From Clostridia bacterium (GTDB lineage: Bacteria > Bacillota_A > Clostridia > Christensenellales > Aristaeellaceae): DNA of 25,737 bases. Shown piece after piece: positions 8,647 to 18,343 of this stretch; position 1 is the first letter of the stretch, and every line of letters begins with the position of its first letter. The notes beneath the pieces are model-generated. The model saw only the letters and a program-made list of their open reading frames with translations, was not told where the DNA came from and made no database searches. The translations under genes and the position numbers were made by a program. The stretch spans positions 1 to 25,737 of the forward strand of contig JAFUPT010000081.1 of NCBI GenBank assembly GCA_017481065.1, written 5' to 3'.

Positions 8647-8682
8647 AAAAATCCAGCCCCTCAGCCATCCGGCTGAGGGGCT
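8644..8682 (-). terminator. Terminator of gyrB-gyrA
   Basis: Perfect 12-bp arms AGCCCCTCAGCC (8655-8666) and GGCTGAGGGGCT (8671-8682) with a 4-nt loop. On the minus strand they are followed by GGATTTTTTTA. The hairpin starts 10 nt past the gyrA stop and its T tract abuts the RAYT stop, so it may terminate both convergent genes. Confidence 0.92.
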
Positions 8683-8691
8683 TTGCCTATC

Positions 8692-11172
8692 TTATTCTTC
8701 GGTGGTTTCCGGGGTTTCTGCGCCCTCGGCTTCCTCCTCGGGTTCGGCCTCGGCGCGGGCCACGCAGACAACCTTGCTGTCCTCGCCCACGCGCATCAGG
8801 CGCACACCCTGGGTGTTCCTGCCGAGCACGGAAATGCTGCTCACGGGAGTGCGGATCACGGTGCCATCGATGGTGATGATCATCAGGTCCTCCTCATCGT
8901 GCACCAGCAGCTGGGCAGCCAGCTTGCCGGTCTTTTCGGTGAGGTTCATGGCCTTGATGCCCTTGCCGCCGCGCTGCTGCAGGCGGTATTCCTCGATACC
9001 GGTGCGCTTGCCGTAGCCGTTTTCGGTGATGGAGAGCACCTGCGCGCCCTCCTCGATGGCAGCGAGGTCGATCACTTCGTCCTCATCGCTGAGCTCGATC
9101 AGTTTCACGCCCATGGCGCTGCGGCCCATCGGGCGCATATCGTTTTCATCGAAGCGGATGGCCATGCCGTTCTTGGTGCCGGCGAGGATTTCCTTGGAGC
9201 CATCGGTGAGGCGAACGCCAATGAGCTCATCATCATCGCGCAGAACCACGGCGATCAGGCCCGCTTTGCGCAGGTTCACGAATTCGCTGAGCTCGGTGCG
9301 CTTGATGGTGCCCTTGCGGGTGGCCATCACCAGGTACATGCCCTCCGCCTTTTCAACGGGCATGGGCAGCATGGTGGTGATCTTTTCGCCCGGGGAGAGC
9401 TGCAGCAGGTTCACCACGGCGGTGCCGCGGGCGGTTCTGCCGGCCTCGGGGATTTCATAGCAGTTCAGCTGGTACACGCGGCCGCGGTTGGTGAAGAACA
9501 TCAGCGGATCGTGGGTGGAGGTGACGTACATCTGCTCCACGAAGTCCTCCTCGCGGGTGGTGGTGGCGATCACGCCCTTGCCGCCGCGGCGCTGCGCGCG
9601 GTAGGTGGTCTTGGGCAGGCGCTTCACATAGCCGAAGTGGGTCATGGTGACCACCATGTCCTCCTCCTCGATCAGGTCCAGCATATCGATCTCGCCGTCG
9701 AGGGCGGAAATTTCGGTGCGGCGCTCGTCGGCATACTTATTGCGGATTTCAAGGATTTCTTCCTTGATGATGCCCAGCACCAGCTGTTCATCCGCCAGAA
9801 CCGCCTTGTAATAGGCGATCAGCTTCTGAAGCTCCGCATACTCGGCCTCCAGCTTGTCGCGCTCCAAACCGGTGAGGCGCTGCAGGCGCATATCAAGAAT
9901 CGCCTGTGCCTGGCGCTCGGAGAGGCCGAAGCGCTCCATCAGGGCTGCCTTGGCTTCCTGGCCGGTGCGGGATGCGCGAATCAGGCGCACCACTTCATCG
10001 ATGTTGTCCAGCGCAATCAGCAGGCCTTCCAGAATGTGGCTGCGGGCCTCGGCCTTGTTCAGGTCGTACTGGGTGCGGCGGCGGATTACATCCTCCTGGT
10101 GCTCGATGTAATGATGGATGATCTGGCGCAGGGAGAGAATCTTCGGCGTGCCGTCCACCAGGGCCAGCATGATCGCGCCGAAGGTTTCCTGCAGCTGGGT
10201 GTGCTTGTAGAGATAGTTGAGCACGATATTGGCGTTCACATCGCGCTTGAGCTCAATAACCACGCGCATGCCGCTGCGGTCGGATTCATCGCGGATATCG
10301 GAGATGCCGTCCACGGTCTTATCGTGCACCAGCTCGGCGATCTTTTCGATCAAGCGGGCCTTGTTCACCATGTAGGGAATCTCGGTGATCACGATGCGCT
10401 GGCGGTTGCCGCTCATCTCCTCGATTTCGCTCTTGGCGCGCACAATGATGCGGCCGCGGCCCTCATGGTAGGCGTCGTAAATGCCGCGCTTGCCCAGGAT
10501 CACGCCGCCGGTGGGGAAATCCGGGCCCTTTACGAACTGCATCAGGTCGTCAACCGTGCAATCCGGATTGTCGATCATATGAACCACGGCGTCCACCACC
10601 TCGCCCAGGTTGTGGGGCGGGATGTTGGTGGCCATGCCGACGGCGATGCCGCTGGAGCCGTTCACCAGCAGGTTCGGGAAGCGGCTGGGCATAACTGCCG
10701 GCTGCATCAGGGTTTCATCAAAGTTGGGATAGAAATCTACGGTTTCCTTCTCCAGGTCGCGCACCATTTCCAGGGAAATCTTGGAGAGGCGCGCCTCGGT
10801 GTATCGCATTGCGGCCGCGCCGTCGCCGTCCACGGAGACGAAGTTGCCCTGGCCGTCCACCAGCATGTAGCGGATGGAGAAATCCTGGGCAAGGCGCACC
10901 ATGGCGTCGTAAACGGAGCTGTCGCCGTGGGGATGATACTTACCGAGCACATCGCCGACGATACGGGCGGATTTTCTGTGGGGCTTATCCGGGGTCACGC
11001 CCAGCTCCGTCATGGAATAGAGGATGCGGCGGTGCACCGGCTTCAGGCCGTCGCGCACATCCGGCAGGGCGCGGGTCACGATAACGGCCATCGCATAGGA
11101 AATAAACGATTTTTTCAGTTCCTCCTCAACATCCATCGGAAGAAGGGTACCGATATTTTTTTCATCAGCCAT
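8692..11172 (-). CDS. gyrA: DNA gyrase subunit A
   Basis: GyrA is the DNA-cleaving subunit of gyrase (A2B2), which introduces negative supercoils using ATP. The 826-residue protein has the winged-helix/tower breakage-reunion domain with catalytic Tyr at about 124 ([11 protein letters not shown]). The C-terminal DNA-wrapping beta-pinwheel carries the GyrA box QRRGGKG, which separates gyrase from topoisomerase IV. The quinolone-resistance region reads [12 protein letters not shown]: Ser85 and Asp89, equivalent to E. coli S83 and D87, are in the sensitive state. The tail is acidic ([19 protein letters not shown]). AAGGAGG precedes the ATG at 11172. It is 19 nt after gyrB in the same transcript. 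A fully open antisense frame across it is a codon-bias shadow. Confidence 0.98.
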   Translation of the reverse strand: MADEKNIGTLLPMDVEEELKKSFISYAMAVIVTRALPDVRDGLKPVHRRILYSMTELGVTPDKPHRKSARIVGDVLGKYHPHGDSSVYDAMVRLAQDFSIRYMLVDGQGNFVSVDGDGAAAMRYTEARLSKISLEMVRDLEKETVDFYPNFDETLMQPAVMPSRFPNLLVNGSSGIAVGMATNIPPHNLGEVVDAVVHMIDNPDCTVDDLMQFVKGPDFPTGGVILGKRGIYDAYHEGRGRIIVRAKSEIEEMSGNRQRIVITEIPYMVNKARLIEKIAELVHDKTVDGISDIRDESDRSGMRVVIELKRDVNANIVLNYLYKHTQLQETFGAIMLALVDGTPKILSLRQIIHHYIEHQEDVIRRRTQYDLNKAEARSHILEGLLIALDNIDEVVRLIRASRTGQEAKAALMERFGLSERQAQAILDMRLQRLTGLERDKLEAEYAELQKLIAYYKAVLADEQLVLGIIKEEILEIRNKYADERRTEISALDGEIDMLDLIEEEDMVVTMTHFGYVKRLPKTTYRAQRRGGKGVIATTTREEDFVEQMYVTSTHDPLMFFTNRGRVYQLNCYEIPEAGRTARGTAVVNLLQLSPGEKITTMLPMPVEKAEGMYLVMATRKGTIKRTELSEFVNLRKAGLIAVVLRDDDELIGVRLTDGSKEILAGTKNGMAIRFDENDMRPMGRSAMGVKLIELSDEDEVIDLAAIEEGAQVLSITENGYGKRTGIEEYRLQQRGGKGIKAMNLTEKTGKLAAQLLVHDEEDLMIITIDGTVIRTPVSSISVLGRNTQGVRLMRVGEDSKVVCVARAEAEPEEEAEGAETPETTEE

Positions 11173-11191
11173 AATTCGCTTCCTCCTTAAA

Positions 11192-13215
<2,024 letters not shown>

Positions 13216-13298
13216 TAGTCTGTGCATGCTGTATAAAACTTTAACGTATTCACGCCCCTTTTCGGCCCAAAGCGCCCTTTTTCCGCCCTCCTGCGCCC

Positions 13299-13327
13299 TT
13301 GACAAGTCCCCCCGTTCGTGGCATAAT
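13299..13327 (+). promoter_or_regulatory. Strong promoter for the tRNA-Arg region
   Basis: Consensus TTGACA (13299-13304), a 17-nt spacer and CATAAT (13322-13327). It lies just upstream of the truncated tRNA-like sequence and the intact tRNA-Arg. Confidence 0.85.
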
Positions 13328-13337
13328 AAGGGAGCGT

Positions 13338-13391
13338 GCTTCCTTAGCTCAGCTGGATAGAGCGTCCGCCTCCTAAGCGGAAGGCGTTCGG
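13338..13391 (+). pseudogene. Truncated tRNA-Arg(CCU)-like sequence lacking T-arm and 3' acceptor
   Basis: The 5' part reads as a tRNA: acceptor strand GCTTCCT, then TA, D-arm GCTC-AGCTGGATA-GAGC, and anticodon stem TCCGC/GCGGA with loop CTCCTAA (anticodon CCT). After the variable region there is no TTCGAAT T-loop and no AGGAAGC acceptor partner before the next tRNA begins at 13421. I read it as the first two thirds of a tRNA-Arg whose 3' part has been replaced. It shares the promoter with the intact gene 30 nt downstream. Confidence 0.75.
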
Positions 13392-13420
13392 CTCCCCTGA
13401 CGAGGGTTATCACGTACTAT

Positions 13421-13497
<77 letters not shown>

Positions 13498-13546
13498 AAA
13501 CCACTGTTTTTGCCCCTTTACGGGGCGGAAACGGTGGTTTTTTTGT
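13498..13546 (+). terminator. Terminator after tRNA-Arg
   Basis: A long stem from AAACCACTG...GCCCC (13498-13516) to GGGGC...CGGTGGTTT with a few G-U pairs, followed by a run of T. It begins directly after the CCA. Confidence 0.88.
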
Positions 13547-13648
13547 GTCCATACGGGATATTCGGTTTCCATTGCGGATTTTTCTGCAATCGGGTTCGGG
13601 CGAAGGTCGCCTCCCAACCTTCAGCCCGCGAACCGCAGGTTCGCCATG

Positions 13649-13662
13649 CCTTTGGGCGCGCC
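13649..13662 (+). repeat. Second copy of the tRNA-Arg 3' end (candidate att core)
   Basis: Identical to 13483-13496 and preceded by GGTTCGCCATG, a diverged echo of the tRNA T-arm GGTTCGAATC. A GCGAACC-GCA-GGTTCGC hairpin lies immediately before it (13628-13644). It sits about 100 nt from the integrase stop, so it may be the true attL core or a scar of an earlier insertion. I see no gene between 13547 and 13764. Confidence 0.65.
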
Positions 13663-13699
13663 CTTTCTCTGCTGATTTCGGGCGAAGATTGACTGATAT

Positions 13700-13771
13700 T
13701 TGCTAATTGGATTCGAACGGTTTTCAGTCTCCAACCCGGTTTGCTAATGACTTGCTAATGGAGATTAGCAA
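13700..13771. repeat. TTGCTAAT repeats, candidate integrase arm sites
   Basis: TTGCTAAT occurs directly at 13700-13707, 13741-13748 and 13752-13759, and inverted at 13764-13771. The last two are the centre of a perfect 14-bp inverted repeat (13746-13759 and 13764-13777, GGAG between) that spans the integrase stop codon. A further copy at 15747-15754 lies upstream of the excisionase. Repeats beside an integrase are a common form of arm-type binding site; that role is inferred. Confidence 0.5.
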
Positions 13772-15153
13772 GTCATTGCTGCATTCTGTCCGTTGAGCAG
13801 CGCTGCCAATGCGCTGACCAGTTCCGGCGACCGCTGAATCTTTTCGATCAATGCGGCCAGTTCGGCAACCGGCTGCGGCTCCTGCGGCGGCTTCACCTCG
13901 CGCAGATCCGGGTTGGAATAGAACGACGCCTCGAACTTCTGGGCGTTGACCTTGCGATCCTCATCAAGAACATGGGCGTAAACCTTGGTAATCATGTCGA
14001 TCTCCGCATGGCCGGTATCGCCCTGCGTGGCCTTCAGATCACCGTGGTTCAGCTTCAGCTTGTAGGTCGTACTGGAATGGCGCAGCGAGTGGAATACTAC
14101 GTTGGGAAGCTCCGCCTTCTGCTTCAGCCGGTTGAACTCCTTCTCCAGCACGCGCTGTTCCACAGGCCGTCCGTTCTCCTGTGCCAGCACCAGATTAAAG
14201 TCCTGATACTCGGCGCCCATAAAGTCCTTCAGCTCGTCCTGCGACTCCTTCCACTTGCGCAGGATATATGCCACCGTCTTGGGAAGCCAGATCTTACGCA
14301 CACTGCTGTCGGTCTTGGGATGCTTGAGAATCAGGCGAGTCTTGGGATCGCCTGCGATGGGATCGAAGATGTGATAGATATCCTTCTCCCCCAGCACGTC
14401 TATCGCACGCTTGGTGGCCCGTGTGAGCTCCTTATCCACATAAACCCATGCATCATCAGCCGCAATGTCCGCATCGCTGATATGGACGTTATCCCAAGTC
14501 AGGCCCTGTATCTCGCCCATGCGCATGGAGCAGGCAAAGGCCAGATTCATGGCGATATAGAGCTTGCTGTCCTCGCAGCTTTCCAGCGCCTTGCGGATGC
14601 TCTCTGCATTCCAGATGTCGCGCTTGTTGTAGCGCGTGCGCGGCAGCACCGGATGGTCAAACGGATTCTTAGAAATCAGATCCCAGCGCACCGCCTGATT
14701 GAAGGCGCAGCGCAGCAGCTTGATGATTTTCTCAATGTTGGTATCCGTGAGATACCGGCTGGTGGCCTGACGTGTGCGCGTGCTGACTGCCGGCGTCTTC
14801 TGAAGCGTCTTGATGAGCTGGTCAACGGTACGTGTGGTGATTGCCTGAATCTCCAGCTTGCCGATGGCCGGGTTGATGTAGTTGGCGATAAGTGCGCAGT
14901 TGTTGTCGTAGGAAGAAACGCCCCATTTCTTTTCGCCGTAGAGCGCAACAAAATCATTCAGAAATTCCTCCACCGTCTGCTTGACCGGCGCAACAAAGGT
15001 GCCGGTCAGCTGCTGGTGTTCAATCTCCGCCTTGAGCTTCTGCGCCTCTTTGTAATTTGCGCATTTCTCCCACTTCTGCTTGCTTTCGCCGTGTTCGTTG
15101 ATGTAATTATAGACTACACTGTATGTGTTTTTTCTCTTGACAATGGATGCCAT
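13765..15153 (-). CDS. Site-specific tyrosine recombinase / phage-type integrase
   Basis: A 462-residue integrase that joins element and chromosome at an attachment site. The N-terminal part (about 1-55) resembles an AP2-like arm-binding domain (YSVVYNYINEHGESKQKWEKC). A core-binding SAM-like domain follows (about 60-160). The catalytic domain carries Arg211 (CSMRMGEIQGLTW), His355-x-x-Arg358 (FHSLRHSSTT), His382 (GDTGHAEIDMITKVYAHV) and the nucleophile Tyr392. All key residues are present, so it should be active. The extra 60 residues at the C-terminus (PPQEPQPVAELAALI...) are less usual. The start ATG at 15153 lies 7 nt after AGGAGG. It reads towards tRNA-Arg, and the excisionase-like gene precedes it. 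Confidence 0.95.
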   Translation of the reverse strand: MASIVKRKNTYSVVYNYINEHGESKQKWEKCANYKEAQKLKAEIEHQQLTGTFVAPVKQTVEEFLNDFVALYGEKKWGVSSYDNNCALIANYINPAIGKLEIQAITTRTVDQLIKTLQKTPAVSTRTRQATSRYLTDTNIEKIIKLLRCAFNQAVRWDLISKNPFDHPVLPRTRYNKRDIWNAESIRKALESCEDSKLYIAMNLAFACSMRMGEIQGLTWDNVHISDADIAADDAWVYVDKELTRATKRAIDVLGEKDIYHIFDPIAGDPKTRLILKHPKTDSSVRKIWLPKTVAYILRKWKESQDELKDFMGAEYQDFNLVLAQENGRPVEQRVLEKEFNRLKQKAELPNVVFHSLRHSSTTYKLKLNHGDLKATQGDTGHAEIDMITKVYAHVLDEDRKVNAQKFEASFYSNPDLREVKPPQEPQPVAELAALIEKIQRSPELVSALAALLNGQNAAMTC

Positions 15154-15333
15154 GATGATCCCTCCTGTGGTGGAGTGGGTTTCTAAAATGAGGCAGATGA
15201 AGATTCCAGCGAAGCGAGCTGCAATTCAAGGCACTTTCCCGCAGGTTTACTGGCGGTAAATCAAGGGGAAGTAACGCAGAAGTGCAGTTTGATTCGCAGA
15301 AGATTCATCTTGTTGAATTTAGAAATCCGCTCC

Positions 15334-15522
15334 TCAAACCTGATTCTCCAACCACTCGTCGAAGGACTTCCGGGAAATACGGATAGCCGTTCCGATTCGG
15401 ATCACCTTGAAATGATTCTCCTTCACCAGATTGTAGGCGGAGTTGCGTCCAATGTCCAGAATGTGCATGATGTCCTCCACGCGGTAGGTTTTCTGCGCAT
15501 CATTCATTCTTTCAGCTGCCAT
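15334..15522 (-). CDS. Excisionase family helix-turn-helix DNA-binding protein
   Basis: A small protein (62 residues from the ATG at 15522) with the MerR/excisionase-type helix-turn-helix: KTYRVEDIMHILDIGRNSAY, then NLVKENHFKVIRIGTAIRIS and the KSFDEWLENQ end. Such proteins bind DNA near att sites and favour excision by the integrase. Start choice is uncertain. An in-frame TTG lies at 15540 and an ATG at 15507, and none has a clear ribosome binding site. It is upstream of the integrase in the same direction, with about 180 nt between, in which I see no gene. Function as an excisionase is inferred from fold and position; a transcription regulator is possible. Confidence 0.82.
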   Translation of the reverse strand: MAAERMNDAQKTYRVEDIMHILDIGRNSAYNLVKENHFKVIRIGTAIRISRKSFDEWLENQV

Positions 15523-15613
15523 GCACTGTTTTGTGTCCAAATGATAGTACTATAATCTTTTTCTTGTGTATATTTTTATTGTATCTGCATCGGAGTTCTT
15601 TTCCATTGCCTGT

Positions 15614-15652
15614 TTGGATATAATTCGCCCTTAATCATATCCAATTTGGATA
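15614..15652. promoter_or_regulatory. TTGGATA repeats upstream of the excisionase gene, possible operator
   Basis: TTGGATAT (15614-15621) faces ATATCCAA (15637-15644) as an inverted repeat with a 15-nt spacer, and a third TTGGATA follows at 15646-15652. They lie 90-130 nt upstream of the excisionase-like gene. The layout suggests a repressor site; the binding protein is unknown. Confidence 0.4.
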
Positions 15653-15703
15653 AGTATCCTCTATCAATATGATAATTGCATTCCAGCCCAATGTCGATGG
15701 CCA

Positions 15704-15729
15704 GATAGACCACAATTATGTGGCCTATC
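15704..15729. repeat. Inverted repeat in the non-coding stretch 15541-16071
   Basis: Arms GATAGACCACA and TGTGGCCTATC around an ATTA loop; one mismatch in 11 bp. The stretch 15541-16071 otherwise holds the TTGGATA repeats, one TTGCTAAT copy (15747-15754) and the terminator at 15958. I see no convincing gene there; the two plus-strand open frames look random. Confidence 0.55.
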
Positions 15730-15957
15730 AGTACACAATTTTCATTTTGCTAATTGCAATCGCGCCATATGCTTAAATTTCCACTCTGGCAACAGCTTGT
15801 TTCGCTCATTATTGACTTCCGTTTTTCAGTTCCCACTAATATTATCCTACCAAGCGAACCAAAAGTCGACGACCTATCGGATCCCAATTTCGCTTAAAAT
15901 GTACGAATCAGGTCTCTTTTGGTTCTGGACAACATTCATACATCATGTCGTTTGTAC

Positions 15958-16006
15958 GCAAAAACTCTCAGCACAGGAATTCCCATGCCAAGAGTTTTGC
16001 TTTTTT
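15958..16006. terminator. Terminator-like hairpin downstream of the Fic gene
   Basis: Arms GCAAAAACTCT (15958-15968) and AGAGTTTTGC (15991-16000) with one bulged A, a weakly paired 22-nt centre, and TTTTTT after it on the plus strand. On the minus strand it lies about 65 nt past the Fic stop and could end that transcript too. Confidence 0.65.
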
Positions 16007-16071
16007 CGTTTTTTGTAGTATATACCGGCAGGACAGGTAGACACAATGCCACCCACCGTCCTTTTTACCGC

Positions 16072-17256
16072 TCATCGCAATGTCACGTCAAAGAAATTCT
16101 TCCTGCCAACGGTTCGCTTGGTCAGGAATCCCTCTTCCTCCAGCTTCATCAGATCCTGACGGGCTGTTTCAAAAGAAACCTTGAACTTGCTGCGCCACTT
16201 TTCCGTGGTGATGGTAGGGATGTTTTCGCTGACCATCCAATGCGCACCCTTGAGAATACGCTCGAATTCTTTTGCATTGCCGAGCTGTACCGCAAGTTGC
16301 TGTACCCGTTTGAACTTCGCCATGTGCTCGTGGATGCCTTCGACACTCTGCTCCAGCATAGCAGCGTAGTATTCTAGGAAGTAGGTGAAATCATAGCCGT
16401 TTTCCGGTGATTGCGAAGCACGAATCGCCTTATAATACTTGGAACGCTCCTGCGCCAGAATACCGGAAATCGGGAACTGCCGGATGAAATGATATCCGGC
16501 CTTCAGCAGAATCATGTAGGCGAGCGCTCTGGCTGTTCTTCCGTTTCCATCAAACAGCGGATGCACAGTCACAAAATAGATGTGCGTAACACATGCTTTG
16601 ATGATGGGATGCACATCGGGATCTGCGATATACCTGAGCAAATCGTCCATCATCGGCTTCACATACTGATGATCCGGCGCAACGTACACCACTTCCTGCC
16701 GTCCGGAAACGACCTGAACGCCATCGTCACGGTAGCCGGGCTTCACGTCTTCATCCAGCGTTCCATCCGTCAGAATACGGGCAATTTCCAGAATCACCGC
16801 TTCATTGATCGGACCATCCAGATGTTCAAGGACGAATTTCAGGGCTTCGTAATTATTGAGAATCATGCGCTCGCTGCGGTCCTTCGGCGCCGCGCCGCTC
16901 ACGATGAATTCGCGCGCACGCTGGCGGGTACTGTACGCGCCCTCAATCACGCTGGAATAATAGGCTTCATCAATGATTCCTTCATCATGCTCATACTGCG
17001 GCATGGCTGCAATGGATTCATCACGTGCGATTTCCACGAAACGGTCTCCCGCCTGCAGGAGCTTCTCCGTAGGCGCATACCAGTATGGATGACCATCCCA
17101 GGATTTCAAAGGCAGCACCACTGCATTCTGTTTGCGATATGCCAATGCATCCGGCCAGAATTCCGAGATAGACGCAGATACCGGCAGCCGGTACATGACC
17201 TCTTCGCGCGGATAATAGTTATTATAGAAATACTGAAGAAGCTCTTCATGTATCAT
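16072..17256 (-). CDS. Fic family protein, class II (N-terminal inhibitory motif)
   Basis: Fic proteins usually transfer AMP from ATP to a hydroxyl of a target protein. From the ATG at 17256 the protein has 394 residues. The inhibitory helix SSVIEG (about 101-106, S/TxxxEG) lies N-terminal to the Fic core, which defines class II. The active-site loop HPLFDGNGRTARA (about 232-244) keeps the catalytic His, Asp, the anion-binding GNGR and the second Arg; the usual Phe of HPF is Leu. A winged helix ends the protein (about 340-394), which hints at DNA binding or autoregulation. The frame opens 19 codons earlier at a TTG, but a good promoter overlaps that region, so I prefer 17256. Its target is unknown. 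It is transcribed from its own promoter, 105 nt after the PD-(D/E)XK-like gene. Confidence 0.9.
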   Translation of the reverse strand: MIHEELLQYFYNNYYPREEVMYRLPVSASISEFWPDALAYRKQNAVVLPLKSWDGHPYWYAPTEKLLQAGDRFVEIARDESIAAMPQYEHDEGIIDEAYYSSVIEGAYSTRQRAREFIVSGAAPKDRSERMILNNYEALKFVLEHLDGPINEAVILEIARILTDGTLDEDVKPGYRDDGVQVVSGRQEVVYVAPDHQYVKPMMDDLLRYIADPDVHPIIKACVTHIYFVTVHPLFDGNGRTARALAYMILLKAGYHFIRQFPISGILAQERSKYYKAIRASQSPENGYDFTYFLEYYAAMLEQSVEGIHEHMAKFKRVQQLAVQLGNAKEFERILKGAHWMVSENIPTITTEKWRSKFKVSFETARQDLMKLEEEGFLTKRTVGRKNFFDVTLR

Positions 17257-17289
17257 CCAGCCATCACCATCCAATTCAAACCTATCTCT

Positions 17290-17318
17290 ATTATATATCA
17301 AGTTTATCTCCAATTCAA
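17290..17318 (-). promoter_or_regulatory. Promoter of the Fic gene
   Basis: On the minus strand, TTGAAT (17318-17313), 17 nt, then consensus TATAAT (17295-17290). It lies inside the longest open frame, which argues for the later start at 17256. A short hairpin, ATGCCC-GATT-GGGCAT (17333-17348), precedes it and may end the upstream transcript. Confidence 0.7.
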
Positions 17319-17361
17319 GTCAATTATTCATCATGCCCGATTGGGCATTGGTGCAAGGAAT

Positions 17362-17850
17362 CTAATTCATATAGAATTCTTCATCGATTCTGAGCCCAAA
17401 GGCATCTGCTCTTTTGTTTGCGAACACTTCAATCATGAAACCTGCAAGATACCTGAAGCCATTATATTTTCCAGTCAGGGCACGCAACCGTTCTTTGTCA
17501 TTCGAATATTCCAGCCTTTTATACCCTTTTTTCATCTCGATACAGATCAGATTATTGAATCCTGTTCGCTGATCAAACCCGCGCTTATGTACGATCAAAT
17601 CTACAACAATGTTGCGGCCGTACAGGCGCTTTATAGTATGTTCTTTGCCCATATAACCGCGATTGTATTCAACGTCCACTACATAATCGCTGAATTCTGA
17701 TTGCTTAATTTGCTTTTCGAGATATGTAGCAAATTTTGCACATATGCACCGCTCGCTTAGATCATTACGAACCAAATATTGCTCATTTGCATTGAAATCG
17801 GCGATGGCTGCTTCCACATACGCCTTCATTTTCTCCTGCTGTATGTTCAT
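17362..17850 (-). CDS. Uncharacterised protein with PD-(D/E)XK nuclease-like pattern
   Basis: A 162-residue protein that I do not recognise by name. A helical start with a conserved-looking Glu (SERCICAKFATYL, about 32-44) precedes VVDLIVHKRG (Asp84) and LICIEMKKGYKR (Glu105, Lys107). This E...D...ExK spacing is the PD-(D/E)XK nuclease signature. Small proteins of this kind often sit beside restriction systems. The start at 17850 is chosen because GGAGG lies 9 nt upstream; the two ATGs before it are too close to, or upstream of, that site. It has a strong promoter at 17881-17910 and precedes the Fic gene. Catalysis is inferred from the residue pattern only. Confidence 0.7.
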   Translation of the reverse strand: MNIQQEKMKAYVEAAIADFNANEQYLVRNDLSERCICAKFATYLEKQIKQSEFSDYVVDVEYNRGYMGKEHTIKRLYGRNIVVDLIVHKRGFDQRTGFNNLICIEMKKGYKRLEYSNDKERLRALTGKYNGFRYLAGFMIEVFANKRADAFGLRIDEEFYMN

Positions 17851-17880
17851 AATACTCATCCTCCGTATATTCATGATTCA

Positions 17881-17910
17881 ATTATACAGCCGTTCCATGC
17901 AATTGTCCAA
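17881..17910 (-). promoter_or_regulatory. Promoter of the PD-(D/E)XK-like gene
   Basis: On the minus strand, TTGGAC (17910-17905), 18 nt, then consensus TATAAT (17886-17881), followed by the GGAGG ribosome binding site about 20 nt later. It separates this gene from the hairpin-rich block upstream. Confidence 0.7.
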
Positions 17911-17981
17911 GCAATATTCCTATGCGGATCTTCTCCGCCTCTATGGGACAAATTGGCCCATTCGGTAGCCATAATGGGGTT

Positions 17982-18139
17982 TTAGGGGCATCCGCCCCTA
18001 AGTATATGGTTGGCGGGAGCCAACCATCAGGTATTCGGATGGATATCCGAATGCGATGCTTGCCAGGAATTATCCCGACTTTTTACTGCTAAAGATGCAT
18101 CAATTCCCATTCTTTTACTTCGGGTCATTTTGACCCGAA
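17982..18139. other. Cluster of four perfect hairpins in non-coding DNA, possible structured RNA
   Basis: Four perfect stem-loops: arms TTAGGGGC/GCCCCTAA (17982-18001), ATGGTTGGC/GCCAACCAT (18006-18027), ATTCGGAT/ATCCGAAT (18033-18052) and TTCGGGTCA/TGACCCGAA (18119-18139). The first three have 4-nt loops and are only 4 and 5 nt apart. The stretch 17911-18343 has no open frame I can support. A structured RNA, a stacked terminator or a small MITE-like element are all possible, and the strand is not determined. Confidence 0.55.
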
Positions 18140-18287
18140 CGATCCTTTCTTCACTAATATAAATCTGTTTTTAAGGCCAATGCGGCATATACTTATCCAA
18201 CACCCCCTATTTCTCTTCCTTGATAAGACGGCATTACTTTGCTATTTCGGAGAAATGCATTGTAGAGCTGAAAAGGGATAATAGTTG

Positions 18288-18327
18288 TGGTCCTTCTTGT
18301 CAGTTTTATAACTGACAAGAAGGACCA
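18288..18327. terminator. Perfect 18-bp hairpin just after the res gene
   Basis: Arms TGGTCCTTCTTGTCAGTT (18288-18305) and its exact complement (18310-18327), with a TTAT loop. It starts 16 nt after the res stop, where the operon terminator should be, but no T tract follows on the minus strand. Termination is therefore likely but not certain. Confidence 0.6.
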
Positions 18328-18343
18328 TTGCTTATGCTTGTAA

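Noticed and set aside
8683..11190. Fully open antisense frame of 835 codons across gyrA on the plus strand
   Set aside because: It mirrors gyrA codon bias (GC-rich third positions), gives a His/Leu/Ala/Gly-rich product without recognisable domains, and gyrA is certain.
15919..16377. 152-codon plus-strand frame partly over the Fic gene end
   Set aside because: It crosses the terminator hairpin and the antisense of fic. No ribosome binding site or domain.
17257..17313. Longer Fic start at the TTG at 17313
   Set aside because: A TTGAAT-17-TATAAT promoter lies across this stretch, and the extra residues add no family similarity.
17982..18139. Row of hairpins considered as a CRISPR array
   Set aside because: The palindromes differ in sequence; there is no constant repeat, no regular spacer and no cas gene.
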